DNA of 64,000 nucleotides from Tetrapyrgos nigripes (GCA_013368315.1 JAACJM010000139.1:124001-188000), one strand, 5' to 3'; positions 33,271 through 45,623 are shown, numbered from the stretch's first letter. Numbers and translations are program-made. Notes: generated by a model not told the origin, from the sequence alone.

Positions 33271-33450
33271 GCTGCGTCTGTTGCGCGGAACCATGCATTT
33301 TCTTTGAGAAAAGACATGCCCAATGAACTGCGCAACCTTTCGAAGCGTGTAAGATATGAGGAGAGTTCTGATGAGGAGGACATTCAGGAGCAGCTGAAGG
33401 TCCGCAAAGATCTGGCTCAACTAAGACTTGGTGATGACAATGACAACTAA
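33271..33450 (+). CDS. last exon of a plus-strand gene
   Basis: After a textbook acceptor (TTTGTTTCTTTAG) an open phase-0 exon encodes 59 residues to TAA at 33448-33450: AASVARNHAFSLRKDMPNEL, RNLSKRVRYEESSDEEDIQE, QLKVRKDLAQLRLGDDNDN. The basic-then-acidic helical composition is clearly protein-like. Upstream exons were not located; the opposite strand just upstream holds the 32.3-33.2 kb gene, so the rest may lie further left or be lost. Confidence 0.5.
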   Translation, partial: AASVARNHAFSLRKDMPNELRNLSKRVRYEESSDEEDIQEQLKVRKDLAQLRLGDDNDN

Positions 33451-34259
33451 ACTTATGATGTCCCTTTGGTAGCCAAAATACTCAATAGCCACAATTATTG
33501 TAGTACAAATTTGGTCTAATTACATCATTGCCACATTGTAGCTTTGAAAAATTTCAAGTGATTCAAATTCGGCTTGACCACAACCTTCATGATGCACTGA
33601 CAAAGGGTAGTCCAATGGTGAATAACATTGCTCGCTAATGTGTCTGTAGGGACGCCGCCCTACATTCCTATGTGTCAAAAGCTGCTTCTCTCGCTCCATT
33701 GCCTGATGGTTCGACTCAAATCTCCTGACTTTTCACAATGCCCTTTCTACAATCACATAGGGATGACATGGACCCTACTGTAAAGCTGATGAGATATTCT
33801 TCTCATATATTCAACTTGAGACAGCTAGGACAGTCCGCTATAGCCATCAAGCCTTCCGTACCTGGAATGGAAACACTTTTGCCTAACAATCAGGCAACCT
33901 TGAAGCTCACCTCAATTCAGATAGTATGGTAGAGGTTATTCCCAATACCTAACATTTATTGAATGCTTGGGAACAGTCTCAGAGTTGTACGACACCTTAC
34001 AGATTGCTCAGGAACTTTGTACCATGATATGAGGTTTCAAAAAATTTTTAATGGTATGTCAATTCTAATCATCACATCGTCCTTCCTTTTCGTTGGCTAC
34101 ATTCTAACTCTGGCATATGTTATCACACAGGCAACTTCTATCTTTTCAGGGTCAACTTCACAACGGTGAGATCATTACTTATCACAATGTTTCTCTCTAC
34201 TCAAGCCTGCATATAAAAACTTGAATCATTGCTGCGCTTTCCTCAACATCCCCCCAGCT
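33451..34259. other. gap with weak coding hints
   Basis: Plus-strand segments near 33770-33930 (MDPTVKLMRYSSHIFNLRQL) and 33963-34169 have moderate coding texture and possible splice signals, but no consistent exon chain could be built. Confidence 0.3.
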
Positions 34260-35751
34260 ATGCCGCATGGCCAATCAACCAAAAAACCTCGACTCGAGGA
34301 CTTTGATGCTCCTGATGTTGACAATGATTCTATTCAGGACTCCGAAGACGATGTTGGTACCCGCCGTTCCAAATGGGTGTAAGTTTTTATTTTCATTTCA
34401 ATATCTAGGTCCACTCGATTGATGTGAGTTCTAGGAAAATGAGCAAAGTAGCTGCACCCGTCACTCCCGAAAAGGCAAGAATGACCACAGCGCAGCCTCC
34501 GGATGCGCCCAAGCAACAAGAGAGGTGATTGTGGGTTTTCTCATCCTCTGCCCATGTTTTGATCTAGCTCCATCATGTAGCTGGGCCAAGATGTCTACTG
34601 CCACATAGTATGGAATTACACCTATCCAAAGACCATGCTGTTCACTGATCACAAAACTTTTAATGTAGGCCTCTCTCGAACCTCCCAATCATGCCATCGT
34701 ATGTTTTTGAATGTACTGGATCAATTCTCGACTGATCGGTTACTCTTTAGGCTTGGTCAATATCAAAGGTATGATCTACATCCTGCTTCGCAAATGTACT
34801 GTGACTTAGTGATGGACCCCCCCTGTGCAGCGGAACATATGGGTAAGTGACTATATCACCTCTTATCTCATCATGTCACTGACGTTCCCAGATTAAACTA
34901 TACTTACGGGAATCTTTCACCACCGTTCCAGTTTGCAACATCCGTGTGCGTTTATATCATCTTTTTGTTATGTGCTATTTAATCTCACTTTATTGCTAGA
35001 CCATCTGGGACCATGGAAGGTCCTTTCAATGTTCCTCCACAAAGGTACGTTATCATCTTCACCTGTGAGCCATGTTCTAGGCTATGCATTTAACCTACTA
35101 TGTGAGTGGTGCTCTATCCAGATTAATTGCATTCTATTCATGAGTATCATCAGCCTGCCTGAGTTTCAATACACTGCTACTACTCCTGTTGTTTCCACCG
35201 CCAATACCTCTGTTCCATCTTTTCCCGCTACCACCTATACTTTTGCTAACGCTGCTCCTTCTGCTCCTGCTACCGATAACACTACGTCTGTTGACTCTGC
35301 CAATACTACGTCTTCAAATTTGCATGCCGCGACATCTATCCCTGCCACCGAGAGTGTGTCTCTTACAATGACCACTCCAGATGATTCCCTATGGTACGTT
35401 GCACTACCTACCTTCAAGATTGTGCATTGATATTGGCATGATGTTGGTGGTGTCACAGAACTCTACAGTCCATGTGAGTTACAATGGATATTATGTACAG
35501 ATTGTACGCTCACTAGTGATTTTTTTTTTGCAGTGTGGAGGAGATTAAGGCTCCAGATGCGTTGTTCTGGGCACTGTACATAGTCTATATCAACTACGGT
35601 ACTACTTACTTGTTCACTAACCTTATTCTTTTATACAGTCAACGTCTTTACCACTTGTAAGTCACTTAGATTGCTTGTGGATCCCTTTGACATTGGTTCT
35701 CCAGTTTCGATGAAGCCATCCCAGACTTTCCTGAACAAGCCCTGTGAGTTT
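34260..35751 (+). pseudogene. multi-exon gene with microexons, probably broken
   Basis: Exon 1 starts MPHGQSTKKPRLEDFDAPD and joins in phase through GTAAGT to KMSKVAAPVTPEKARMTT. A later chain is phase 0 throughout: ASLEPPNHAI, AWSISK (18 nt), RNIW (12 nt), IKLYLRESFTTVPVCNIR, TIWDHGRSFQCSSTK, then a Thr/Ser/Ala-rich exon (about 35140-35392). The next exons read TLQSIVEEIKAPDALFWALY. Joining the Thr-rich exon at TG to the next exon's A makes TGA where Trp is expected from the unspliced codon TGG, so a nonsense change or another splice site applies. The last exon (about 35703-35745) stops at the TTACGAGGCC repeat at 35752. Function unknown; the Thr-rich region suggests a linker. Confidence 0.45.
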
Positions 35752-36040
35752 GTTACGAGGCCTTTAGGCTGAGTTAATTTATGTCATAGCGACCTCCCAG
35801 ATCTTTTCCACGGGTTCAAACTCCCACCCCTGTTCGTTGATGCTCGTCAAGCGCTCATCTGGAATCACGGCCGAGACCCATGACGTTGTTCATGGCTTCC
35901 TCAGACCAACGCAAGGCGAGTTTCCATGTCTGCAGATTTCTATTGCTGGTCTCTATCCTTCTGACAACTGAAATGTCTAGACTCGGACTGGACTGGGCCA
36001 AAGACCATTTGACGTCAATACCCATGTCATAACTGTTCTT
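35752..36040 (+). repeat. TTACGAGGCC-family long copy inside gene
   Basis: The copy opens GTTACGAGGCCTTTAGGCTG and runs through GTTAATTTATG, CGACCTCCCAGATCTTTTCC, GGGTTCAAACTCCCACCCC, GACCCATGACGTTGTTCATG, CTTCCTCAGACC, GTCTCTATCC, TGTCTAGACTCGG and GACGTCAATACCCATG. It directly follows coding sequence, and thus probably truncates the 34.3-35.8 kb gene. It is the longest uninterrupted copy and the best reference for the family. Confidence 0.7.
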
Positions 36041-37365
36041 TTTACACCTTATTTGTCTCTTCATTTCTGCTCACGATGTCGATGAAAAGCTGTTGTTGCT
36101 CTCATCTTCTTCACCTTCTTCTTCATTTTCTTTCTTGTCTCTTCAAGCACCTTTTTTACTTTTCCTTCTGTGCAGGGTTGCGTCTGGGATGAAATGTCAA
36201 GCATGTAGGTTACCAATGAGCGTGGATTACACAGAAGGAGAAGGAAGGGGTCAACATTAGGTGTCAAGAAAGTGTGCTGACTTACTACTATCCCTTGACT
36301 AATCTTTCATTTAGAACGATGTTCGTCTTGGCTCGTTGCATATCTCAGAATTAGAGAAGACGATATACAACCCGTCTCAGGTTTCTGTGATTGAAATGGT
36401 GTGTTTGCCGACCACTTTTTTTTGTATGAGCTTACACAAACACTTTTTACAGGGCATCTCGTAAAAGTACAACAAATCACATTTCAAGCTCTCAAAGATC
36501 AAGTGCGTCCCTTGTCTTCTTGTCATGGCCGCTTCTGACGAACGCATGCCTTTTTTCCCCATCTCTCTAACTAACCCATCTAGTTCGTCCTTCCTCTACT
36601 CGTACCAGGTGCCCTGAAGTATTTCGTCTCGTGTTATTCTCTATGCCCACCTCTACTATTAGATGTCAAAGCTGTTAACATGCCTCAGTGAGGCTGTCAA
36701 AAGTATCCAACGAAAACGGTCACTGCATGAAAGTTAAGAATTCTCCATGGCCATGGCCATATCTAAAATTTTGCTGAGGGCTCTCGTGTTTTATGAAATT
36801 GTCATTGGTGTCTTACATGATGTGGTTGTGAGTATTCATTCCTGTTGTTTTTCAGTAATTGTTGCGGTTCTGGTATTCTTGTCTCCACTTCGGTTGATTA
36901 ATCTTTTTCTTTGTTCTTCTTTCCCTTTTGGGAGGATGAGAGCACAATGGTTGAGAGAAGGAAAGAGAAAGGGCACTGAGCTGAGTGCCGTGCGTGACAG
37001 AGAGGGTTTGATGTTTACGGTGCCTGGACATTTTTTATGTACAATGTTACCTATGGAGTTGTTTTCCCGTTTGTGGATGGACTGGTTGGATGTATGTTTG
37101 GAAGAATTGGTTGAAAATGAGCTCAGAGTAGTGAGAGGCGAGACGTGAGACATGAGAGTGTCTTAATCCTGATCTTCACCTGGGATTTGCATGGGACATT
37201 GGATGTCAGATGTTAATGTTGGTTTTGTTTGCAGCGTGTGGTTGATTTTTGGATGTCTGTCTCAGTCTTCTCCTCTGTTTCTTTTTCTTTATGCAAATCT
37301 TTATTTCACTTATATCTTATTGACGCTACTGTGTAGTTAATAAAATAACATAAGAATATATTGAT
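36041..37365. other. no confident gene
   Basis: A 133-codon plus-strand ORF at 36747-37148 begins with hydrophobic residues (LVFYEIVIGVLHDVVV) but lacks motifs, and short plausible exons near 36300-36600 cannot be chained. I make no gene call. Confidence 0.3.
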
Positions 37366-37368
37366 ATG

Positions 37369-37410
37369 AGGCCTCGTAACTTGCCATGCAAAGCAGTGGC
37401 CCTCTGCCCC
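37369..37410 (+). repeat. TTACGAGGCC-family hairpin-type end
   Basis: GAGGCCTCGTAACTTGCCATG and GCAAAGCAGTGGCCCTCTGC repeat the block seen at 11736 and 25635. It stands about 100 bp before the start of the next gene. Confidence 0.6.
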
Positions 37411-37509
37411 AGTTGTGTACCCTTCTACATTCAAGTTCTAGTAGCTGATTTTTCATTTCGCAGTCGCGCCTTGCCATTGGTTCCAAATTCCCTTGTTGAA
37501 AAAGTCACA

Positions 37510-39205
37510 ATGTCATTTATCAAAGAACTGTACGTTGATTTACCTACTTACTGCCATTTTCTTTGACGCTGACTTTGAGTTCTTTCCAGTTTCTACACTG
37601 ACCACGATCCTGAACTTATTTGGGATTTGGCCAAGCTTTTCATGACCCAAAGCCAGTTTGACGACGCAGTTGTGTATGTCTTATTCAAAATCCTTTTGGA
37701 TTGCCATCTCATATTCTCAGAACCAGTTGTCTTGTAAATGCCTTGAAAGAGTGCACCAACAATCCTCACTCTCAACAGGCAACTACTAGTAGCCAAACAA
37801 CACCAAGGTATGTTCTGCATTCTGTATGACAGTTTATCAGTCTCAAACTTTCTAGTAGAGGCAGTACCACTTTGGTCCCAATGACTGTGCCTGTGACCCC
37901 ACAGACACCCTCACTGTTCAAGCCGTTCACCTCCAAAATGGCCTTGATAGATTCTCCAGAGACACCCTCACCACTCAAGTCATTCACTTCCACGGCCTTG
38001 ATTGATACTCCGAGCACTCTCTCTCCAGTATCTCCATCCAAGGCCCAAGGTACAGATCAAGCCCCCCCCCAAATTGTCGTTTGCTGACAGACTTGCCTCC
38101 CACAACATACAACCTACAACAAGGGAAAGTGGTCTTTCAGCACCCGTGTAGGTCATCTTCCTTACTGAAGAATTCCATCACGCTGATTGTGTCACTTACT
38201 GGTAGGATTCTGCCTAACAAGTGTCAAGTCACCAAACGAGAATTGCAAGATGATCTCCTCATTACCGAAGGTGCTAATTATGATGCATTGCCACCATTGA
38301 TGTTTGTTATTCCTTCTAATTGATGACTCAGTATTCACAAAGACCAATTATGGCTGGGAAGCTCATTTCTTGGTCCAACACGCCGGTTCGAAAAGGCGAG
38401 TACATTCCCTGACGCGCACAAAGAAGTCAAGTGAGTCTTTGTTTTACCTCAGTCATTTGCCCCCAACTCATATGAATTAGCTTTTTTATTACGTTCTTTA
38501 ACTTCGTGCAGCACCAAAAATATGTGAACCTATCCCGTATCAATCCTCGAGACCTTGCAACCTTTTTGGGACATTCTAGCACTTCCATCTGAAGTGTGCT
38601 TTACATTCGATCCCCTCCCCAAATGGCAATCGCACTCTTTCCGGTCTTTGTTGAGGCTTCCTACCTTCTGGATTTTGCCCAAGACGATACCGCAAGATTG
38701 AGGGCATTCTGCACTCCCAGGAAGCAGATCAGGCAATTGCAGTCATCAACATGATACTTGGCAAAGGACAAACTGAGATGGCTGCGGAGATGATCTCAGA
38801 TGTGCTTTCCTTTTCAACATGCGTGGAGAACACATTTTCAAATGCGCCAACTTGTAAGTCTCTCCCAATCATTGTTTCTGAGCTATGATCTCAACATTTT
38901 GCTAGCATCTTCTAATGCAAACCGTGTATATTCTTCTTCGACAGCCAGCTCCTCCGCTCCAGCAAATACCAATCCATTTTTGTTGCCTTTTGATGCCCAA
39001 GGTTGGTGCCAAATTGGTCCATAAATCACTTCTTATTAACTGTCTTTTAGTGCCGATTTACGACACTACTCATGTGGCAGGAATATTCGACATCAACAGA
39101 GACCTTCTGGATATTGATGCGAGGTGGATTAAATACTTAAGAACTCCAACCAAACCCAAAAGGATTTGGGAGACTCAAGCTTCGAGGGTGGGTCCGATGA
39201 GTTGA
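37510..39205 (+). CDS. multi-exon hypothetical gene
   Basis: ATG at 37510 (MSFIKEL) joins through GTACGT/TTTCCAG in frame to FYTDHDPELIWDLAKLFMTQ and SQFDDAVV. The next joins are also in phase: SCLVNALKECTNNPHSQQAT, then a Pro/Thr/Ser-rich exon with three similar units (LFKPFTSKMALIDSPETPSP, LKSFTSTALIDTPSTLSPVS), then DLPPTTYNLQQGKVVFQHP. After about 38200 several splice choices keep a frame, so exons there are uncertain. Later segments RYRKIEGILHSQEADQAIAV, INMILGKGQTEMAAEMIS and the last exon DTTHVAGIFDINRDLLDIDA, ending at TGA 39203-39205, are clearly coding. No family recognised. A TTACGAGGCC piece lies just upstream. Confidence 0.45.
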
Positions 39206-39728
39206 TGTTTCGTATGTAGGATAGTAGGAACTGGGGAAGGGTCAGTAGAGTGGATAAGGGATAGGGAAAGGCAAATAAGCCTAATTTGCAAAGGGTGGCT
39301 GAGGTAGGAAGGTTATGCGGGGAAGAAGGGATTTGGATTTGTTGAGTTCTACTTAATACATTTTATATACTTCTTCTATTCCTATATTTACTATGTTCTG
39401 GATCTTAGATGAATGTTTGAACAATGAAAATACCTAGAATGTACACGTACAATACACGAAATGCCAAAATGACTCGAGAGAGAAAACAGTAATATACACA
39501 TATAAATCAATATAATACAAAACTCCACATACATATGCAGAAAGAAAGAACATGACAACCTACGTAGCGACATGACAGCTCATACGTACCACCAGAGAGT
39601 TCTCCCTACAGCCTCCTCGTACGAAATCAGACAGGGAAAAACTGAAAGGTCGAGCCGTGTGAACTGCTCTCCTATTCCTGTCTTCTCTGGCTACAGGCAA
39701 CACACATAGCATGAGTGTACTAAAGCAG
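39206..39728. other. intergenic, AT-rich
   Basis: I see no supported gene between the end of the previous gene and the chromovirus target site. Purine-rich sequence at 39210-39330 is followed by AT-rich sequence. Confidence 0.4.
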
Positions 39729-39733
39729 ATACC

Positions 39734-40335
39734 TGTAATATCTATGCTTCCGTACATCATTCTGATCGTATCCAATTCTTTTCCGAACTTCTTTTCTTTT
39801 ACTTCGAACTTCATTCCCTTTCATCCCGAACACTTTCCGATCATTCATTTCCGATTCATATCCGAGCTCCACTATTAATCTCCACAAACGGATCCCATCC
39901 GGGAACCTGTGATTCATTTCGGATAACTACCGGATAGCTCGTATCTAATCTCCAAAACTTACTCCACTTCATCTCCAATCCGTTCCACTTTGTTTCCACT
40001 TTGTTCCGCAGTACTCCATCCATCTCCAATAGCACCATGTGCTTTTCCTTTATTTCCGAACCATCCCTATCTTACTCCTCTTCATTCTGATAGTGTCCGC
40101 AACTTTGTAGTAGATAGCTTAAGTCGAAAATCGAATTAGCTGGTCTCCTAACTTCATCCGACTTCAGACAACATAGTACCGTCTTAATGGATTCCATTCC
40201 GTGTCTTCCTTATACTTCTATCTCAAAGACTACTGGTTCCGCCCGGATTCGTCTTCATCCTTTCCCAAAACCCCAATAAGACTTCCGCTCGGGTCTGACG
40301 TGTTTCCTAACGCTAGGATCCGCCCGGACTTAACA
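39734..40335 (+). repeat. 5' LTR of chromovirus
   Basis: 602 bp, from TGTAATATCTATGCTTCCG to CCGGACTTAACA. Compared with the 3' LTR it has an extra block of about 36 bp near 39860 (CGAGCTCCACTATTAATCTC) and lacks 19 bp near 40099 that include one arm of a conserved inverted repeat. Elsewhere the two are very similar. Confidence 0.95.
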
Positions 40336-40479
40336 GTACTTTAGACTTCTCTCTTGTTGTCTACAATGTCCCAACATTCTCAACCATGAACTCCTTCCCC
40401 GACACCAAACCTTACGGTTCCGGTAACTCCATTCAAAAACGCTTATTATTCCAACCTCTTCCGTAACGTTCAAATTCGC

Positions 40480-41879
40480 CAACACAGACGCTCCAGCAGC
40501 ATTTTCGCACATCCGAGTCCAACCAAACCCCGCACGAGTCCGTTCAAGGAATTCCTCGATAGCTGGGATGGCCCGGAGCCAGGAGACTCCGCAACCCTTA
40601 CACAAACCCAAAGCTGTTCATATGTCCAACAGCAAACTCAAGGATCCTCTCGAGCAGGACCCTCGCGTACACCTGCCAATCCCGATGATGGCCGTGGTCC
40701 TCCACCGGGCCAGCATTATGGTCAGGGAAATGACGGGGACGACAATGAACAACATCAGGGTGGTGGAGGAGGCGGATCTGACGACAGTGGCGGAGGACCA
40801 CCAGATGGTGGGCCTCCAGGAGGAGAAGATGGTTCTGACGATTCTGACGATTCCGACGATGAAAGGAGGCAGTTCATTACCGCCCTCCAAAGTTTCAACG
40901 AGGTCATCAGAAAGTTTACACCTGGTCACAGTGAAAAGACGGAAGTGAAGAAACCCGACGTCTTTGATGGGTCGGATCCGAAGAAGCTCCGTCCGTTCCT
41001 GATCCAGATCCAGATCAATCTCCAGAACCGTCCCAAAGCATATGCAACTGATGCTGCAAAAACCAGTTTCACTCTTTCCTAGCTTTCCGGCACTGCGCTC
41101 GAATTCTTTGAGCCGGAAATCCTCAACCCGGATCCCGAGGAACCCGCTCCGTGGACCCTTGACTTTGGTATTTTCGTCAAGGGGTTTTTGATGAGGTCGG
41201 GGATGCTGAGGACCGATTGGAGGCCCTATTCATGAAGGATTCCGATCGGGCCATGAAGTACTGCGTCAAGTTCCAACAACTTGCTTCGCAGGTCGCTTGG
41301 GATGAGAATTCCTTGCGACACTTTTTCCGAAAGGGTTTGGCTCTGCGAATCAAGGACGCCCTTGCCCTAGTCTACGAGGAACAGAACCTTCCCCGTCTCA
41401 AATCCCAGGTTCTCCAAATCGATTCCCGTTACTGGCATCGCCAAACTGAGAAGAAATGGGAAGAAGCGAGCGGGGGAAAAGGGAATTTCGGGGGGAAAGG
41501 CTCGGGAGGTAATAGTTCCGGTTCCGGCTCTGGAAAGTCTCCAAACTCCGGTAAAGGTGGAAAATCCAGAAACTCCTCCAATTCCTCCAATTCCAACTAT
41601 AATCCCAACTCTAACTCATCCTCGTCGTCTTCGTTCCCTTCTGGCCGGAAGAAACCCTGGGCCAACAAGCTCGGGAAGGACGGAAAGCTATCCCAGGACG
41701 AAAGGGACCACTGCAAGAAGAACAATCTCTGTATGTTCTGTGGCGGGAAGCATTCGACGGATGACTGTAACAAGCGGAAAGCGGCGAACGAGGCTCGCGG
41801 CCGAGCTGCAAACACGGAAAACACCTCCTCCGGTAGTACTTCCGTGACTGGCACTGCTTCCATGCAGTCCCCAAAATAG
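40480..41879 (+). pseudogene. chromovirus gag remnant
   Basis: The frame open from about 40457 encodes a Pro/Gly/Asp-rich region (GGGGGGSDDSGGGPPDGGPP and three SDD units). The retroviral gag core follows: KPDVFDGSDPKKLRPFLIQ, INLQNRPKAYATDAAKTSF. TAG at about 41080 interrupts it before LSGTALEFFEPEIL. Near 41190 the frame shifts to DEVGDAEDRLEALFMKDSD. This is followed by a Ser/Asn/Gly-rich linker and a zinc knuckle, CMFCGGKHSTDDC (CX2CX3HX4C), near 41735-41775. Stop is at 41877-41879. The earliest ATG candidates near 40365 lead to stops, so the true start is lost or spliced. Gag would form the particle and bind RNA. Confidence 0.85.
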
Positions 41880-41944
41880 TCAGCGACTCTGATGCCTCAG
41901 CACGAGGTCAGAGTTGCGTTGACCGGGATCGTGCCAATCAGGAG

Positions 41945-44900
41945 GTTACTCTCAACGCCACCGCTCTTTCCATTAAATCCTTAGTCCTCCCACTTTCTAT
42001 TCCTTCATATACTAAACCTGAACTTTCCATTTCTTTTCCGTCACTTTTGGATTCTGGTTCTTCAGATTGTTTTATCGACTCTACGTACGTTTCCGAACAT
42101 TCCCTACCTACCTTTTCCATTCCTCCCGTTCGTCTACACTTACTTGATGGTTCCGTACCCTGCACCCTGAATAAAGTATGCCATTTTTCTGTTTACTTTC
42201 CGAAGGGGGAATGAATTCCTCTTGATTTTTATGTCACTAATCTCGACTCAACTTGTAAGGGAGTCCTCGGATATAGTTTCCTTTCCCGCTACAACCCGTC
42301 GGTTGACTGGGTAAAAGGAAACATCGAATTCCGTGACCCCAAACCAGTTGCTGTCACCCCGAGCTCTGAACCCTGTGTGTCACCCTCTGAGGCTGACCTG
42401 GGTTCTACGGTTTCCACACCACTTCTGGCTGTAACGCCACCCATTCGTTCTAAATCATCATGGCCGTACGAACCCATCTATTCCTATCCTTCCGTCTCGC
42501 AAATGGCGTCTTCCGTTGACGACACCCGCATTAGCATCATCGGAGCAGCAGCTTTCCTTCGCTGTTGCAAACAGGATCAGCTCGAACCAATGGCGCTCCG
42601 GTTAACTCCAGATGCTGAGGTTCATGCGAAAGCCTCAAATTCGGAAACCCCACTTTCTCCAAAGGCTCCCAAATACTTAGCTGACTATTCTGATGTGTTT
42701 GACGAAGGACTCTCAGATAAACTGGCTCCGCATCATCCCTACAACCTCAAGATTGATCTTGTCGAGGGCGCGGCTCCGCTGATTGCCCGGATTTATCCAG
42801 TATCCGACAGGGAATTAGGAGAATTACGGAAATTTATCGACAAACATCTGACTATAGGTTTTATTAAACCTTCATCCTCGCCCTTCATGGCTCCGGTCCT
42901 CTTTGTGAAGAAGAAAAGCAGAGAGCTTCGGCTTTGTGTTGACTTCCATGGCCTCAATGCCATCACAAAGAAGGATAGGTATCTGCTTCCGCTTATTTCC
43001 GGCGTGCGAAAATCTATACCAAGTTAGATCTCCGTCACGCTTATCACTTGGTCCGCATCGCCGGAGGGGATGAATGGAAAACCGCTTTCCGGACCCACTA
43101 CGGATCCTTCGAATGGAAAGTGATGCCTTTTGGTCTCAGTAATGCTCCCGCCGCTTTTCAGCGATTTATCAACGACATCCTTAAGGATCTCCTCGACGTT
43201 ACTGTCATTGTCTATCTCGACATCGTCCTGATCTATTCCGACAATGAGGAGGACCATCAGAAGCATGTTCGCGAAGTATTCCGTCGGCTCCGAGAGCATG
43301 GACTCTTCGTCAATCCCGAAAAATGCTTCTTTTCCATTGATACCGTGGAGTATCTAGGCTACATTCTCTCCCCTGAAGGGTTAACGATGGATCCTTCCAA
43401 AATCCGAACTATCCTGAAATGGCCCGTTCCTCGGAAGGTCCGGGATATACAATCTTTCCTAGGCTTCTGTAATTTTTACAGACGCTTCATCTTCAATTAT
43501 TCGGATATCGTCGTACCCCTAACCTGTCTCACCCGAAAAGCTATCCAGTGGAAATGGACGCAGGCATGCCAGGAATCTTTCGATTACCTTAAGCACGCTT
43601 TTACTTCCGCTCCGATCCTTGGTCATTGGGTTCCGAACCAAAAGATCATCGTCGAAACCGACGCTTCCGATTACGCTATCGCCGCAATCCTCTCTCTCCA
43701 GTACGATTCCGGAGAGATTCATCCCATCGCATTCCATTCACGCACCTTACAATCCGCCGAACTCAATTACGATGTTCACGATAAGGAATTGCTTGCCATT
43801 TTTGAATCATTCCGAATCTGGCGACACTACTTGGAAGGCTCCGGATCCCCTATCAATGTCGTTACCGATCACAAGAATTTGGAATATTTTTCGACCACCA
43901 AAATTCTAACATGACGACAAGTCCGATGGTCCGAGTATCTTTCCGCTTTCAATCTCATTATTCAGTTCCGACCGGGTAAATTAGGTGAAAAACCTGACTC
44001 ACTCACTAGACAATGGGACGTCTACCCAAAAGAGGGGGATAGTGACTACGCCAAGGTCAATCCGCAGAATTTCCGCCCTGTCTTCACCCAAGAACAGCTT
44101 CCGAATCGCTCCGAGCCTCTTTCCTCGAAGGACCCGCACTCCGTGCATCCATTATCATGGATATCGAGAAACTCCATTCCACAATCCGAGAATCCTACGC
44201 TTCCAATCCGGAATCACAAGCCGGTCTCAAACTAGCTAAGGATTCCTCATCATCCCAATGGAAACTCGATGAATCCGGGTTACTACGCTTGGACGATAGG
44301 ATATTTGTTCCTGGTGCCTCCAACCTTAGACTTCAAGTTTTGCGACAGCACCACGACCATTCCCTAGCAGGACACTTCGGACAAAACCGGATGCTTGACC
44401 TTATCCAACGCCACTATACCTGGCCAAAGGTCCGAGAATTTGTTCGGGATTATGTCGCTTCCTGTATGGTTTGTGGTCGCAACAAACCTTGTCGACATCG
44501 TCCTTATGGTCTCTTAAAACCACTTCCCATACCGGTCCGTCCGTGGGATTCGATTTCTATGGATTTTATTGAACAACTACCGGATTCCAACGGGTACACA
44601 GCAATCCTGGTAATTGTGGACCGCGCATCCAAACAGGGAATCTTCATTCCAACTCATGATACCATTACATCAGAACAGCTCGCGGAATTATTTGTTCTTC
44701 ATGTTTTTTCTAAGCATGGTGTTCCTAACCATGTCACTTCCGACTGCAGGTCCGAATTCGTTTCCCATTTTTTCCGATCCTTAGGAAAAGCTTTGAATAT
44801 GGAACTTCACTTCACTTCGGGTTATCACCCAGAAGCTGACGGACAGACCGAGCGCACAAATCAGACACTCAAGCAGTACATCCAGATCTATTGTTCCTAC

Positions 44901-45623
44901 CAACAGGATAATTGGTCTTCCCTACTTCCCATTGCCGAGTTCGCTTACAAACAATGTTCCGAACGCTTCTTCGCAAATAAAGGGTTTCACCCAAACTTAA
45001 CAGTTCATCCTGACTACAATCTCGCTTCCGTGCGCGCCCGACATTTCGTTGTCAATCTCGAGGAACTTCATGGCTTCCTTCGGGATGAGATTTGGGAAGC
45101 TCAGAAACGTTACAAGGTACAGGCCGACAAACGCTGTCTGGATTTACCAGAGATCCCCATCGGTTCCGAGGTTTTTGTGTCTGCCAAACACATAAAAACT
45201 ACAAGACCCACTCCGAAGTTCTCTGAGAAATTCCTTGGTCCATTCAAAGTTATCTCTCGTCCCAGCTCTCTTTCCTATGCCATAAAGCTCCCTGACTATC
45301 TCCATGGGATCCACCCCGTTTTCCATGTGTCTCAACTCAAACCCGCTGTTCCCAACACGATTCCGAATCGTATTCCAGATCCGCCCGCTCCAGTCGAGAT
45401 TGAAGGTGAACTTGAATATGAAATCACCGAAATCTTAGACTTGAAAATCGATCGGCGCTGTCGGAAATGTCCTCTACTATATTTGGTACAGTGGTCTGGT
45501 TACGAAGGCACTGACGAAGAATTTTCCTGGCTTCCCGCAGATGAGCTTACAGCCGAAGAAGCTATAGACGAGTACCATCAGAAAAATCCGAACAAACCTG
45601 GTCCTCTTCCAATTTCATCTTAA
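41945..45623 (+). pseudogene. chromovirus pol: protease, RT, RNase H, integrase, chromodomain
   Basis: Protease: LLDSGSSDCFID (about 42050) and VLGYSFLSRYNPSVDWV, with TGA between them near 42213. RT: RLCVDFHGLNAITKKDRYLL, frameshift near 43005, then TKLDLRHAYHLV, PFGLSNAPAAFQRF and YLDIVLIYSD at 43212, where YLDD is usual. RNase H: VETDASDYAIAAILS, VTDHKNLEYF, with TGA at 43912-43914. A further frameshift precedes 44157. Integrase: HHDHSLAGH and CMVC zinc motif, Asp 44561, Asp 44741, Glu 44850, and GQTERTNQTLKQYI; a short in-frame deletion lies near 44960. The chromodomain (about 45415-45600, YEITEILDLKIDRR, LVQWSGYEGTDEEFSWLPAD) ends the protein at 45623. It would direct integration toward modified chromatin. 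Not functional as read. Confidence 0.9.

Noticed and set aside
36747..37148. 133-codon plus-strand ORF
   Set aside because: No motif, no splice context, and composition follows the local T-rich sequence; not called as a gene.
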